Below the pieces are notes generated by a model that ran no database searches, had not been told where the DNA came from, and saw only the letters and a list, made by a program, of their open reading frames with translations. A stretch of DNA of 64,000 nucleotides from Acidovorax delafieldii. Its GTDB lineage: Bacteria > Pseudomonadota > Gammaproteobacteria > Burkholderiales > Burkholderiaceae_C. Positions 19,008 through 27,240 of this stretch are shown one piece after another. The stretch is from NCBI GenBank assembly GCA_002377855.1, contig DFQQ01000008.1:62001-126000 (forward strand). The letters are read 5' to 3'. Position 1 is the stretch's first letter. Every line of letters begins with the position of its first letter. The translations under genes and the position numbers were made by a program.

Positions 19008-19316
19008 TTACACCGATGCCCACGCCGCCGATCTGGCCAGCGCGCGGTGCCGAAGAATCAGGCGCCGCAGCCGCGCTTGCGCCACCCCATGCATCTGGTC
19101 GAAGGAGTTGGCGGCATCCAGCAGCGCGGGTAGCACGCTTGCCGCCGCACTGGGTGCACGGGCCACCAGCCCCATTGCGTGATCCCTGTCAAAACGGGGC
19201 CCCCACACCAGGGACATCAATTCGTCATGAGGGTCTTCCAGGTCCGAAAACAGCTGCCAGCCGTGGGCCCGAAGACCTTGGGCCAATTGGTGAACAGGTC
19301 GCATTGCGGGGGACAT
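19008..19316 (-). CDS. Small conserved-operon protein of unknown function
   Basis: The 102-residue product reads as a soluble, Ala/Arg-rich protein with a distinct core: LRAHGWQLFSDLEDPHDELM, SLVWGPRFDRDHAM and ANSFDQMHGVAQARLRRLIL. There is no signal peptide or membrane helix. It sits 20 nt after the Spy-like gene and 9 nt before the response regulator, so it belongs to the same operon and may take part in the same response. I do not recognise a family. Confidence 0.65.
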   Translation of the reverse strand: MSPAMRPVHQLAQGLRAHGWQLFSDLEDPHDELMSLVWGPRFDRDHAMGLVARAPSAAASVLPALLDAANSFDQMHGVAQARLRRLILRHRALARSAAWASV

Positions 19317-19336
19317 GCCGTACTCCTTGGGCTGTT

Positions 19337-19807
19337 TCAGCCATGCGAGCCCATCCAGCCACGGCGGCGCTGCATCATGTCGCGCACCTTTTGCTGCTGG
19401 GCAGGCTCAAGGCTGTCATAGAAATCTCCCAGCGCGGCGATCACTGCAGGGCTGCCCGCCTGGATTGCCTGGGTCTTCTCCTGCATCAGCGCCTGTGCGG
19501 CTGATCGGTCAAACTTGTCGCCCGCCACCAGTGCTTGCACTTGCGAGCGCGGGTCTGCCCCGCCCCCTACCACGGATTTGCGCTGCGCCACCACCACGTC
19601 GGTCAGCGCTTGCAGTTTCCGCTTTTGCTCGGCATTCAAATCCAGCTTGCTTGAGACGCGCTCAACCACCCGGGTCTGCAGCCTTGCATTGTGCTCGGGG
19701 CCGCTGTCATGGTGCCAAGGGCGCACACCAGAGCAAGCGCTGAGCCCGCCCAGCACAATGCCCGCACCGAAAACCGTCAGCAGGGATTTTTTGATCCAGG
19801 ATTTCAT
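19337..19807 (-). CDS. Spy/CpxP-like (LTXXQ) lipoprotein
   Basis: The 156-residue product starts with a lipoprotein signal ending in the lipobox LSAC (MKSWIKKSLLTVFGAG, IVLGGLSAC). The mature helical part has the two LTxxQ-type motifs, LNAEQKRKLQALTD and LEPAQQQKVRDMMQRRR. The family buffers periplasmic protein misfolding or senses envelope stress. Unlike E. coli Spy/CpxP it appears to be membrane-anchored. It is the first gene of the operon with the small protein, regulator and kinase, an arrangement suggesting feedback on the sensor. Confidence 0.85.
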   Translation of the reverse strand: MKSWIKKSLLTVFGAGIVLGGLSACSGVRPWHHDSGPEHNARLQTRVVERVSSKLDLNAEQKRKLQALTDVVVAQRKSVVGGGADPRSQVQALVAGDKFDRSAAQALMQEKTQAIQAGSPAVIAALGDFYDSLEPAQQQKVRDMMQRRRGWMGSHG

Positions 19808-19983
19808 GAAGACTCCTCACACAGCGTTGAACATGAACGCCATGTTGCCGCCGACAGTTGTCCGGGTCTTCTCTGGGCAGTTTCGGTTTATTGCGTTTTG
19901 TTTCAGCGCTGTTTGAGCAGAACTAGCCGGGCCGCGAAGCAGCACGCGGCCATAACCGGCACCAAATCTATACGCTGTCTGGG

Positions 19984-21252
19984 CTAAGCGCCCATCGCCA
20001 GCGACTCACACAACTCTTGCAGCTGCCCGGCCTCTGGGGCAGGCAGTGTCCCGGCACGAAGCAACGCGGCCCGCTGGACTCCACGCAGGCGAAAGTAAAG
20101 TTCGTCTTCCAATGCTTCTACCTCGGCGGCATCGGCACTGAGCAAGGCTGAGGGGTTCCAAAGCCCGCTTTCATTCCAGCCAGTGCGCAAACGCCCCAAC
20201 AAAAACCCGGCCAACTCCAGTGCTTGTTGCAGCGCGGGTAGCTGGGCCGTTGCGGCAAGCGCGTCCACGCGCTGTTCAGCTGCTCCGAGCACTTCGCTCA
20301 ATGCCGAGAGGCGTTGTTGAATGTCCGCCGGCTCCATGACTGCAGAATGCGGAGGCTGCGCACTCGCAGCTTGGGTTACTTTGCCTACCCAGTGCAGGTC
20401 GAACTCACCAGGCACCGCACGCAGCGCCACACTGGCATGCAGCAAGTGGCTGTAGTTGCCGCGCAGTGCGCTGAGCGTCGCTTCCGTTACGGCCAGCAAG
20501 CGCCCTAGAGCCGACATTTGCTCTCCACCGAGCGCGTTGGGATAGCCAGACTGGTCGAGCCGCTCATGGTGCTCTGCGACGGCCTTGGCCACCTCTGCGG
20601 GGTAGCTGGTGAGTTGGGCCAGCAGCAAAGAGCCCACATGCGGGTGTACCACCAGTTGCTGATAGCTGGTGAAGTCCAGCTCCTCGTCGGCCTCGGATTC
20701 GCCGTGCATGGGATCGATGTACATCTCGCCGATGTCATGCAGCAGACCGCTGAGTAGCGCCAGCCGCACTGCTGCGTCATCGCCGCCGTCGGTCGCCATC
20801 AGGGCGCCATTGAGCGCCATGGCAGCCACTGCGTGGGCGTAGTGTGCGGGGCGGGCAGTCTGAGCGGCCGTGAGCAACAGCTGGGCCACGGGGTGCAAGG
20901 TCAGACCACTGATGAGGGCCGCCAGACGGTGTGCGTGCGGTTGCACAAGGGGAACCAGTGCAGACGAACCACTCAGCAGGTCTTGAAAAGACTGCACCAA
21001 ACCTGCCGCGCTCACGCCATCTTCGGCCACCAGACTGGTTTCCAGGGGCTGACGCAATTCGCGGTCGAGCAGTTTGCGCTGCAGTGACGCCGAAACGGGT
21101 TGGTTGCTCGCCCACAGCTTCACGCCAGAAATGTCGTAGATGTCAGTGGCCGAGATGATGCGGCGCGTTTCACTCGCTTCCAATATGGTGGCTAAGGCGT
21201 GGGGGTTGGCCCTTCCAAAAGCGTTCCGGTCAGCGGCGGCAGATGACGTCAT
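19984..21252 (-). CDS. HD-GYP-like signalling protein
   Basis: The product has 422 residues from ATG 21252 (a TTG lies four codons upstream). The central domain has LLSGLLHDIGEMYIDP with the HD pair, then HPHVGSLLLAQL and AEHHERLDQSGYP. The last resembles the HHExxDGxGYP motif of cyclic-di-GMP phosphodiesterases but with Gln where Gly is usual. The N-terminal region has SATDIYDISGVKLWASNQPV, an unassigned domain common to betaproteobacterial members. The C-terminal 130 residues are helical. It probably acts in the cytoplasm on cyclic dinucleotides; activity is uncertain. Confidence 0.82.
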   Translation of the reverse strand: MTSSAAADRNAFGRANPHALATILEASETRRIISATDIYDISGVKLWASNQPVSASLQRKLLDRELRQPLETSLVAEDGVSAAGLVQSFQDLLSGSSALVPLVQPHAHRLAALISGLTLHPVAQLLLTAAQTARPAHYAHAVAAMALNGALMATDGGDDAAVRLALLSGLLHDIGEMYIDPMHGESEADEELDFTSYQQLVVHPHVGSLLLAQLTSYPAEVAKAVAEHHERLDQSGYPNALGGEQMSALGRLLAVTEATLSALRGNYSHLLHASVALRAVPGEFDLHWVGKVTQAASAQPPHSAVMEPADIQQRLSALSEVLGAAEQRVDALAATAQLPALQQALELAGFLLGRLRTGWNESGLWNPSALLSADAAEVEALEDELYFRLRGVQRAALLRAGTLPAPEAGQLQELCESLAMGA

Positions 21253-21405
21253 GGTGGGTCCCAAAAGCTTGATGGGTGATTATGTGCCGAGCACAGGTAA
21301 ATGCATCACGCGGGTATACCTGCAATGGCTTTGCAGCCGAACGCCATTTGAACCCATCAATTCACAGCGGGGACATTTCCCAATCTGCACCCTCACCCGT
21401 AGCCT

Positions 21406-21984
21406 TCACCTCGACCGCTGGGCGCTACTCGTAGAGCACTTGAACACATCACGCAGCTGACGCACCGCCTCCTTCTTTCGAAGGGGAGACTCAGCGGCGG
21501 TGCAATCCTGCGGAGTCCACACCTCATAGCCGGACATCCGTGCGTCAGTGGCTGTCAACAACAAGCACATGTCGGCTGCAAAGCCCACGATGGTGAGCTT
21601 TCGCGTCTGCATCCGCTGCAGCAAGTGCAACAGTGGTGTGGAGTGAAATGCCGAGTACTGGGGCTTTAGGATCACCAAGTCTTCCGGCCCTGGCGCCAGT
21701 GCGCGGGCAATGGCGCCACGATCTCCGGGTAACTCCCGACAGGTGGCGAGGATGTCGCTGAACTCGCTGTGCCACGTGCCATAGTTGTCATTGGCATAGA
21801 TGGCCGCAGCGCCTCGTGCCAGCATTCTCTTCTTCAGCCAGCTGATCTTTTTGGCTGCCACCGCAGCGCTGGGCAACAGCGCACCGGCGGTTGGAAAATC
21901 GAACGGATTGATGACGTCTACCAACAGAAGAACCTCTTCGCTTTGAGAGACTTCAGTCGGCTTGAGCCGTGGACGCTGTGGCAC
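21406..21984 (-). CDS. Isochorismatase-like cysteine hydrolase
   Basis: The product has 192 residues. The fold is indicated by EEVLLLVDVINPFDFP with the catalytic-type Asp, DLVILKPQYSAFHSTPL with the Lys, and LTIVGFAADMCLLLTATDA with the nucleophile Cys and a preceding peptide bond typical of the family. Members hydrolyse amides, imides or vinyl ethers; the substrate here is unknown. It is on the same strand as katE, 150 nt downstream, and may belong to the same stress region. Confidence 0.85.
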   Translation of the reverse strand: MPQRPRLKPTEVSQSEEVLLLVDVINPFDFPTAGALLPSAAVAAKKISWLKKRMLARGAAAIYANDNYGTWHSEFSDILATCRELPGDRGAIARALAPGPEDLVILKPQYSAFHSTPLLHLLQRMQTRKLTIVGFAADMCLLLTATDARMSGYEVWTPQDCTAAESPLRKKEAVRQLRDVFKCSTSSAQRSR

Positions 21985-22134
21985 TGGGCATCTCCATCAA
22001 TCTGCAGTCAGGGCGGTCTTCCCACCCAAAGCGCCATCTGTACCACCCGGCACCACTTCCGTGGGGGCGAAGATAGCACCCGCCTGTGCACAAATGGTCG
22101 GGGGCGAGATGTTCCCAAATCGCCCCAGCACAGG

Positions 22135-24543
22135 TCAAATCACAGGGGGATCTGTTTCTCTTTCAGGATGCCGGTGCCGTTTGATCGCTTCAATGAAGAG
22201 AGCTACATCAGAAGGTTCGACCCCAAACACGATGCCAGGGTCCGGTTCTCCGCTCGGCAGTGTGGCAGGGATTTGCGCTTTTAACAAAAGCGCTGCTGAC
22301 GCTTGCATGGCAAAGATTGGCTTGCAGTGGCGGTATTGGTCGCGCAGCGCTTCCATGGTGTGCGCGTCTCGGGCCAAAGCCAACACGCCAGCATCACCGT
22401 CTGGAAGTGCTATTGCGTCAAACAGGAAGCCAGGCTCGGTCTCCAACGACGCGTCAGCCTGCAAGACCATTCCGTCTTCTGTGGCCACGTTCCCCACGCG
22501 CGGAGCTATCAGGCGCCCCACCGCGCCCTGCGCTTGCAGTGCGGTCTGGAGATCAATCACGCTTTGCCCGTGCACACCGTCGGCGACCAGAATGGCGATC
22601 TTGCGCCCCAGGAGCGCCGCCTCGCCCGGACGGGCCAGCAGGGACAGAGCGGCAGAGTTTTGCACTTCAGGGCTCGGCGCAGCTTCAAGAGCTCGAGGCA
22701 TGGGGTTGGGCATGACCTCCAGGCCCAAGCCGTCTGCCACGCGACTGGCCAAGTCCTCTGAAGCATTCCTGAGCATCGAGACGACGCGCTCGCGCACTGC
22801 GGGCACAGTGACTTTGCTCAGTTCAAAGCGGAACGCCGCAGCGATGTGGGCCTGCTCGTGCGGCGCTTGGCTTTCGTAAAACAGCTTGGCCTGCGTGTAG
22901 TGATCAGCAAATTTCTCAGGTTTTGCCCTGACCTTGCCTTGGGCCTCTTGCGCAGCCATGCGGCCGGAGACTGACACGAACCCTTGCGCAGCGCCCGCTT
23001 GGAACGGGCAGCCACCCGCAAGCGAATTGGGCTCATACGCTACTTTTCCTCGATGAATGGCTTGCCGGTGCATTCCATCACGTTGGTTGTTGTGAACGGG
23101 CGCCAACGGCGAGTTGATGGGCAACTCGTGAAAGTTTGGTCCCCCCAGTCGGGATATTTGAGTGTCTACATAGGAGTGAATGCGCCCAGCCAACAACGGA
23201 TCGTTGGAGAAATCGATGCCGGGAATAACGTGGGCGGCGCAGAAAGCGACCTGCTCGGTTTCCGCAAAGAAGTTGTCAGGGTTGCGATTGAGAACCATGC
23301 GGCCGATGGGACGGATGGGCACCATTTCTTCCGGGACGATTTTGGTGGCGTCCAAAACGTCGAAGCTGAATTCTTCTGCTTGCTCTTCCGTGAACACCTG
23401 AATGCCCAGTTCGTATTCAGGATAAGCGCCGGATTCGATGCGCTCCCACAGATCTCGGCGGTGGTAGTCGGGATCAGCCCCAGATATCTTGACCGCTTCG
23501 TCCCACACCAGCGAATGGGTGCCGGCTTTTGGGCTCCAGTGAAACTTGACGAACACCGAATCCCCTGACGCGTTCACCAGCCGGAAAGTGTGGACACCAA
23601 AACCTTGCATCGTGGCGTAACTGCGCGGTATTGCTCTGTCTGACATGACCCACATCAGCATGTGCGTGGACTCTGGCATCAACGATACGAAATCCCAGAA
23701 GGTATCGTGGGCGCTGGCCGCCTGCGGTATCTGGTTATGAGGCTCAGGTTTGACGGCATGCACCAGGTCGGGGAATTTCATCGCGTCCTGGATGAAAAAG
23801 ACGGGCATGTTGTTGCCCACCAAATCCCAATTGCCTTCGTCGGTATAAAACTTGACTGCAAAGCCACGCACGTCGCGGGCGGTGTCCTTGGAGCCACGCT
23901 CCCCCTGCACGGTAGAAAACCGCACAAAGACGGGCGTGACCTTTCCAGCCTCCGAAAACGGCGCGGCCCGGGTCAGCTCCGTCAGAGATTCATAGCACTC
24001 AAAAAATCCATGCGCCCCAGAGCCACGCGCATGAACAATGCGCTCGGGGATTCGCTCATGGTCGAAGTGCGTGATCTTCTCGCGCAAGATGAAATCTTCT
24101 AGCAGCGCCGGGCCACGGGTGCCCAGCTTCAGAGAGTTCTGGTTGTCAGCGACTGCAACGCCCTGATTGGTAGTGAGCACTTGGCCCGTGGAGTCCACCC
24201 GAACGCGAGCGAGAGACGCGGTGGTGGGATTGATCCCTTCTGCTGCTGCTCCATCGGTTTTGGCGCTTTCGTTGCGCTCTGCAACACTGCTGGCCGATGG
24301 CAGGCGAGAGCGTGCATCTACAGTAGCGCCCGCAGCCGGTGCCATTCCGTTGTCAAAGCCATGCTCAGCGGCTTTGTTGGGGTTGTAGGGCATCGAGGCT
24401 GCAAGCTGCTGAGTGTCTTCCAGTTGAGCACTGACCAGTGCGCTGCCCTGCACAAAGGTGCCCAAGTCGCCCGAGGTCAAATCTGCTTTGGAAGCCGGCG
24501 AGCCGCTTTTGCGCACCGCGTTTTTCTTGCTGTGAACTGTCAT
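22135..24543 (-). CDS. katE: Catalase HPII (large-subunit clade 2)
   Basis: The product has 802 residues from ATG 24543. Catalase blocks include ALLEDFILREKITHFDHERI with the distal His, RFSTVQGERGSKDTARDVRG, NNMPVFFIQDAMKFPDLVHA and proximal-haem-side QVFTEEQAEEFSFDVLDATK followed by RNPDNFFAETEQVAF. After about residue 640 comes the class-I-glutaminase-like C-terminal domain (RKIAILVADGVHG) that marks the large catalases. The N-terminal 130 residues are polar. It decomposes hydrogen peroxide, usually in stationary phase. It is divergent from the methyltransferase cluster, with 232 nt between start codons. Confidence 0.96.
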   Translation of the reverse strand: MTVHSKKNAVRKSGSPASKADLTSGDLGTFVQGSALVSAQLEDTQQLAASMPYNPNKAAEHGFDNGMAPAAGATVDARSRLPSASSVAERNESAKTDGAAAEGINPTTASLARVRVDSTGQVLTTNQGVAVADNQNSLKLGTRGPALLEDFILREKITHFDHERIPERIVHARGSGAHGFFECYESLTELTRAAPFSEAGKVTPVFVRFSTVQGERGSKDTARDVRGFAVKFYTDEGNWDLVGNNMPVFFIQDAMKFPDLVHAVKPEPHNQIPQAASAHDTFWDFVSLMPESTHMLMWVMSDRAIPRSYATMQGFGVHTFRLVNASGDSVFVKFHWSPKAGTHSLVWDEAVKISGADPDYHRRDLWERIESGAYPEYELGIQVFTEEQAEEFSFDVLDATKIVPEEMVPIRPIGRMVLNRNPDNFFAETEQVAFCAAHVIPGIDFSNDPLLAGRIHSYVDTQISRLGGPNFHELPINSPLAPVHNNQRDGMHRQAIHRGKVAYEPNSLAGGCPFQAGAAQGFVSVSGRMAAQEAQGKVRAKPEKFADHYTQAKLFYESQAPHEQAHIAAAFRFELSKVTVPAVRERVVSMLRNASEDLASRVADGLGLEVMPNPMPRALEAAPSPEVQNSAALSLLARPGEAALLGRKIAILVADGVHGQSVIDLQTALQAQGAVGRLIAPRVGNVATEDGMVLQADASLETEPGFLFDAIALPDGDAGVLALARDAHTMEALRDQYRHCKPIFAMQASAALLLKAQIPATLPSGEPDPGIVFGVEPSDVALFIEAIKRHRHPERETDPPVI

Positions 24544-24775
24544 GAGGAACCTTTGTTGTGGGAGTGAGTGGGCCGAGCGTAGGACCGTATTGATGACCTG
24601 ACACGTAGGACACAAGCTGCAAGCCCTGACAGATGAACGGCAGAGACCTCTGATCTGTCTTAGGTGTGTTTGAACCCGTGCTTTGTAGCGCTGTCGTCCT
24701 ACGAGACACGCTCCATCGCAACTGCAAGATGCGTAAACGTGTGTAGCCTCTTCGTCCCACTCCCCCAGTGCACTC

Positions 24776-25753
24776 ATGCTTGCTCCCGCCTCACTCTCCC
24801 GTTTTGAGACCGAAGTAACGGCGGTATTGGTCCAAGTGGGCCAGTGGCTGAAGGCCAAAAATTACAGCTTCACCACCGTGACCCCTGCCACTCATGCGGC
24901 GTTTTTGCGCAATGCCCGTCGTGAGTCCGCCTGCGATCTGAGGGATGTGTTTGGATGGAATCTGCCCTTTGGTAACTCGTTGCTTCCCGGGTACCTTTTA
25001 GAACAGTTGCTGAGCTCCCGACTGATCGAAATGTGCACAAGCGGGCAATTCAAAAGCAAGGTGCGTTATGCAACGCTCGGGGGGCTGATTCTTCCCCACT
25101 CTGCTTTCCCCACAGTGGAGAATGCAACGGTTTTTCTCGGTCCTGACACCTATCGCTTTGCTGCCCTGATACAGCGGGAGACAGCGGCCATCGCGCTAGA
25201 AGAAGCAGCCCGAATACTGGACGTGGGCTGCGGCTCTGGCGCTGGAGGGCTAGTCGCCGCTATCGGTGCGCAGCCCCATGCCACATCGTTGACGCTGGCC
25301 GACATCAGCACTGCAGCACTGCAGTTTGCCTGCGCCAGCACTGAGTTAGCAGGGCTGAGCTCGGTCACATTTCATCAGGGGGACCTGTTCACTGGTCTCC
25401 CATCCGCATCTTTCGATTTGATAGTAGCCAACCCGCCCTACCTCAATGACGGAGCCCGGAGGCTTTATCGCCATGGAGGAGGTAAATGGGGTGAGGCGCT
25501 GTCGATACGTATCGTGCGCGAAGGGCTCCCGCTGCTAGCACCAGGCGGACGCCTGATTCTTTACACCGGCTCATGCATCGCTGGCGGAGTCGATCAACTG
25601 CACAATGCCCTGCAACCGGTCCTTAGCGGGCAGGGCTTCAGTTGGGTTTACCAAGAAGTGGATCCTGATGTTTTTGGCGATGAGCTGCAAGGTCCGCAGT
25701 ACGCTGGCGTAGAACGCATTGCAGTCGTGTCATTGGTGGTGCGCAAGCTATGA
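24776..25753 (+). CDS. SAM-dependent methyltransferase with NPPY motif
   Basis: The product has 325 residues. A helical N-terminal domain of about 120 residues precedes a Rossmann domain. Motif I is DVGCGSGAGG from residue 149, the acidic ribose-binding position follows in LTLADIS, and the catalytic motif NPPY is at residues 219-222. NPPY is typical of enzymes that methylate planar nitrogens such as amide or exocyclic amino groups (HemK/PrmC, N6-adenine enzymes). No nucleic-acid-binding domain is evident, so a small-molecule or peptide substrate is likely. Its stop overlaps the next start (ATGA), coupling it to an ATP-grasp enzyme. Confidence 0.85.
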   Translation: MLAPASLSRFETEVTAVLVQVGQWLKAKNYSFTTVTPATHAAFLRNARRESACDLRDVFGWNLPFGNSLLPGYLLEQLLSSRLIEMCTSGQFKSKVRYATLGGLILPHSAFPTVENATVFLGPDTYRFAALIQRETAAIALEEAARILDVGCGSGAGGLVAAIGAQPHATSLTLADISTAALQFACASTELAGLSSVTFHQGDLFTGLPSASFDLIVANPPYLNDGARRLYRHGGGKWGEALSIRIVREGLPLLAPGGRLILYTGSCIAGGVDQLHNALQPVLSGQGFSWVYQEVDPDVFGDELQGPQYAGVERIAVVSLVVRKL

Positions 25754-27075
25754 GATTCCTGGGCATAGGCAATAGCAACGACTTGGCGGCCATGTACTAC
25801 GGCCTGGTGCAGCGCGGGCACGAAGTCCGTGTCTTCGTACGAGACCCTCAGTACCACTGCGTATACAAAGGTTTGCTGGAGTTCTCCGACAACTGGGAAC
25901 GCGAGTTGGGCTGGGTGCGTGCCGCGGGCTACGACGGCTTTATTGTTTTTGAGTCGGCAAGTGACGGAGAAACACAGGATGCCCTGCGCAACGAAGGCTT
26001 CCAAGTGATCGGAGGCAGCGCATTTGGCGACCGGCTTGAAGCGGACCGGGAATTTGGTCAGTCTGCATTACGGGCTGCGGGTATGCGCACAGCCCGTTCG
26101 CACACCTTCCGTGACTATGCCGCAGCCCAGGCGTTCGTCCGCAGCCACCCTGCCCGTTACGTGCTCAAGGAGGGAGGCCCTGACGCCGTACGAACACGGA
26201 GTTTCGTGGGAAGGTTGCCCGACGGAGAAGACGTTGCTGCGCTGCTCGACCACTATCACGCACAGCATGCACATCAGGTCGCAGCGGAGGGAACCGTTTA
26301 CAACGGACACGTGGTGCTCATGGAACATCTGGAAGGCATTGAAATCGGTGTGGGCGCGTATTTCAACGGCGAGGGCTTTCTAAGCCCGGCATGCATCGAC
26401 TTTGAACACAAGCATTTCTTCCCAGGAGATTTGGGAGAGTTGACCGGCGAGATGGGGACCATTGTTTCCTACCGGATGTCGGAACGCCTGTTCAAAACAG
26501 TCTTGGCACCAATAAGCGACCAGTTGCGCGAAGGCGGCTATTGCGGCTATATCAATGTGAATTTGATCGCTAACGCTCAGGGCCTTTGGCCCTTGGAATT
26601 CACCAGCCGATTTGGATATCCGGGGTTTTCCATTTGTGAGGCGCTGCATCTGGATCCATGGGAAGCCATTTTTGCGGCCATGGCGTGGAAAAATCGGTTG
26701 GTATTTGATACACACCCGGGTTTCGCCGCTGGCATAGTGCTGACGGTGCCTCCTTTCCCCTACCCGTATGGTTATGCGCAGTTATCAAAAGGGCTGCCTA
26801 TTGTTCTGTCGGCGGGGTTGTCGGACTCCGACAGGGCCGCCATTCATTTTGCCGAAGTAGAGCGGCATCAAGAGCAGCTCATAACCAGCGGCGTGACCGG
26901 ATACCTTGGCGTGGTGACTGGCACCGGCGCCACCCCATCCCTGGCCAATGCACGAGCTCTGCGCCGGGCGCAAGGGGTGTCAGTGCCGAATCTGCGATAC
27001 CGCAACGATATAGGTGAACGTTTGGAACGCGGTGGGGACTGGAAGACACTCCAGGCGCTGGGTTGGCTGGAGTAG
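25750..27075 (+). CDS. PurD-like ATP-grasp ligase
   Basis: The product has 441 residues. The N-terminal Rossmann-like part starts MRFLGIGNSNDLAAMYYGLV. The ATP-grasp core has ARYVLKEGGPDAV, VVLMEHLEGIEIGVGAYF and LWPLEFTSRFGYPG at residues 279-292, parallel to the EFN.RFG.PE signature of phosphoribosylamine-glycine ligase. Here Asn is replaced by Thr (E283-F-T285), and Tyr-Pro-Gly replaces Asp-Pro-Glu. It should join a carboxylate to an amine using ATP, but probably not in purine synthesis. It is translationally coupled to the methyltransferase and precedes a diiron-oxidase gene on the same strand. Confidence 0.82.
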   Translation: MRFLGIGNSNDLAAMYYGLVQRGHEVRVFVRDPQYHCVYKGLLEFSDNWERELGWVRAAGYDGFIVFESASDGETQDALRNEGFQVIGGSAFGDRLEADREFGQSALRAAGMRTARSHTFRDYAAAQAFVRSHPARYVLKEGGPDAVRTRSFVGRLPDGEDVAALLDHYHAQHAHQVAAEGTVYNGHVVLMEHLEGIEIGVGAYFNGEGFLSPACIDFEHKHFFPGDLGELTGEMGTIVSYRMSERLFKTVLAPISDQLREGGYCGYINVNLIANAQGLWPLEFTSRFGYPGFSICEALHLDPWEAIFAAMAWKNRLVFDTHPGFAAGIVLTVPPFPYPYGYAQLSKGLPIVLSAGLSDSDRAAIHFAEVERHQEQLITSGVTGYLGVVTGTGATPSLANARALRRAQGVSVPNLRYRNDIGERLERGGDWKTLQALGWLE

Positions 27076-27240
27076 ACAAGCCCGAAGCAGCAGCCTGCTC
27101 TCAGCCGCGAGTCCTCCTCGGATACGCCATGGCTCCGAGCCAATACGCCCAAGCCAAGCGACGAATCGATCACCCGTAGGAGCGCGCCCACATACCAACG
27201 CGAACCAAACCGATGGGGCAGCCCGGACTTGAGTGGGAGC

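Noticed and set aside
25750..27075. Housekeeping purine gene purD
   Set aside because: The EFN.RFG.PE signature is altered to EFT.RFGYPG and the gene is coupled to a methyltransferase, not to purine genes.
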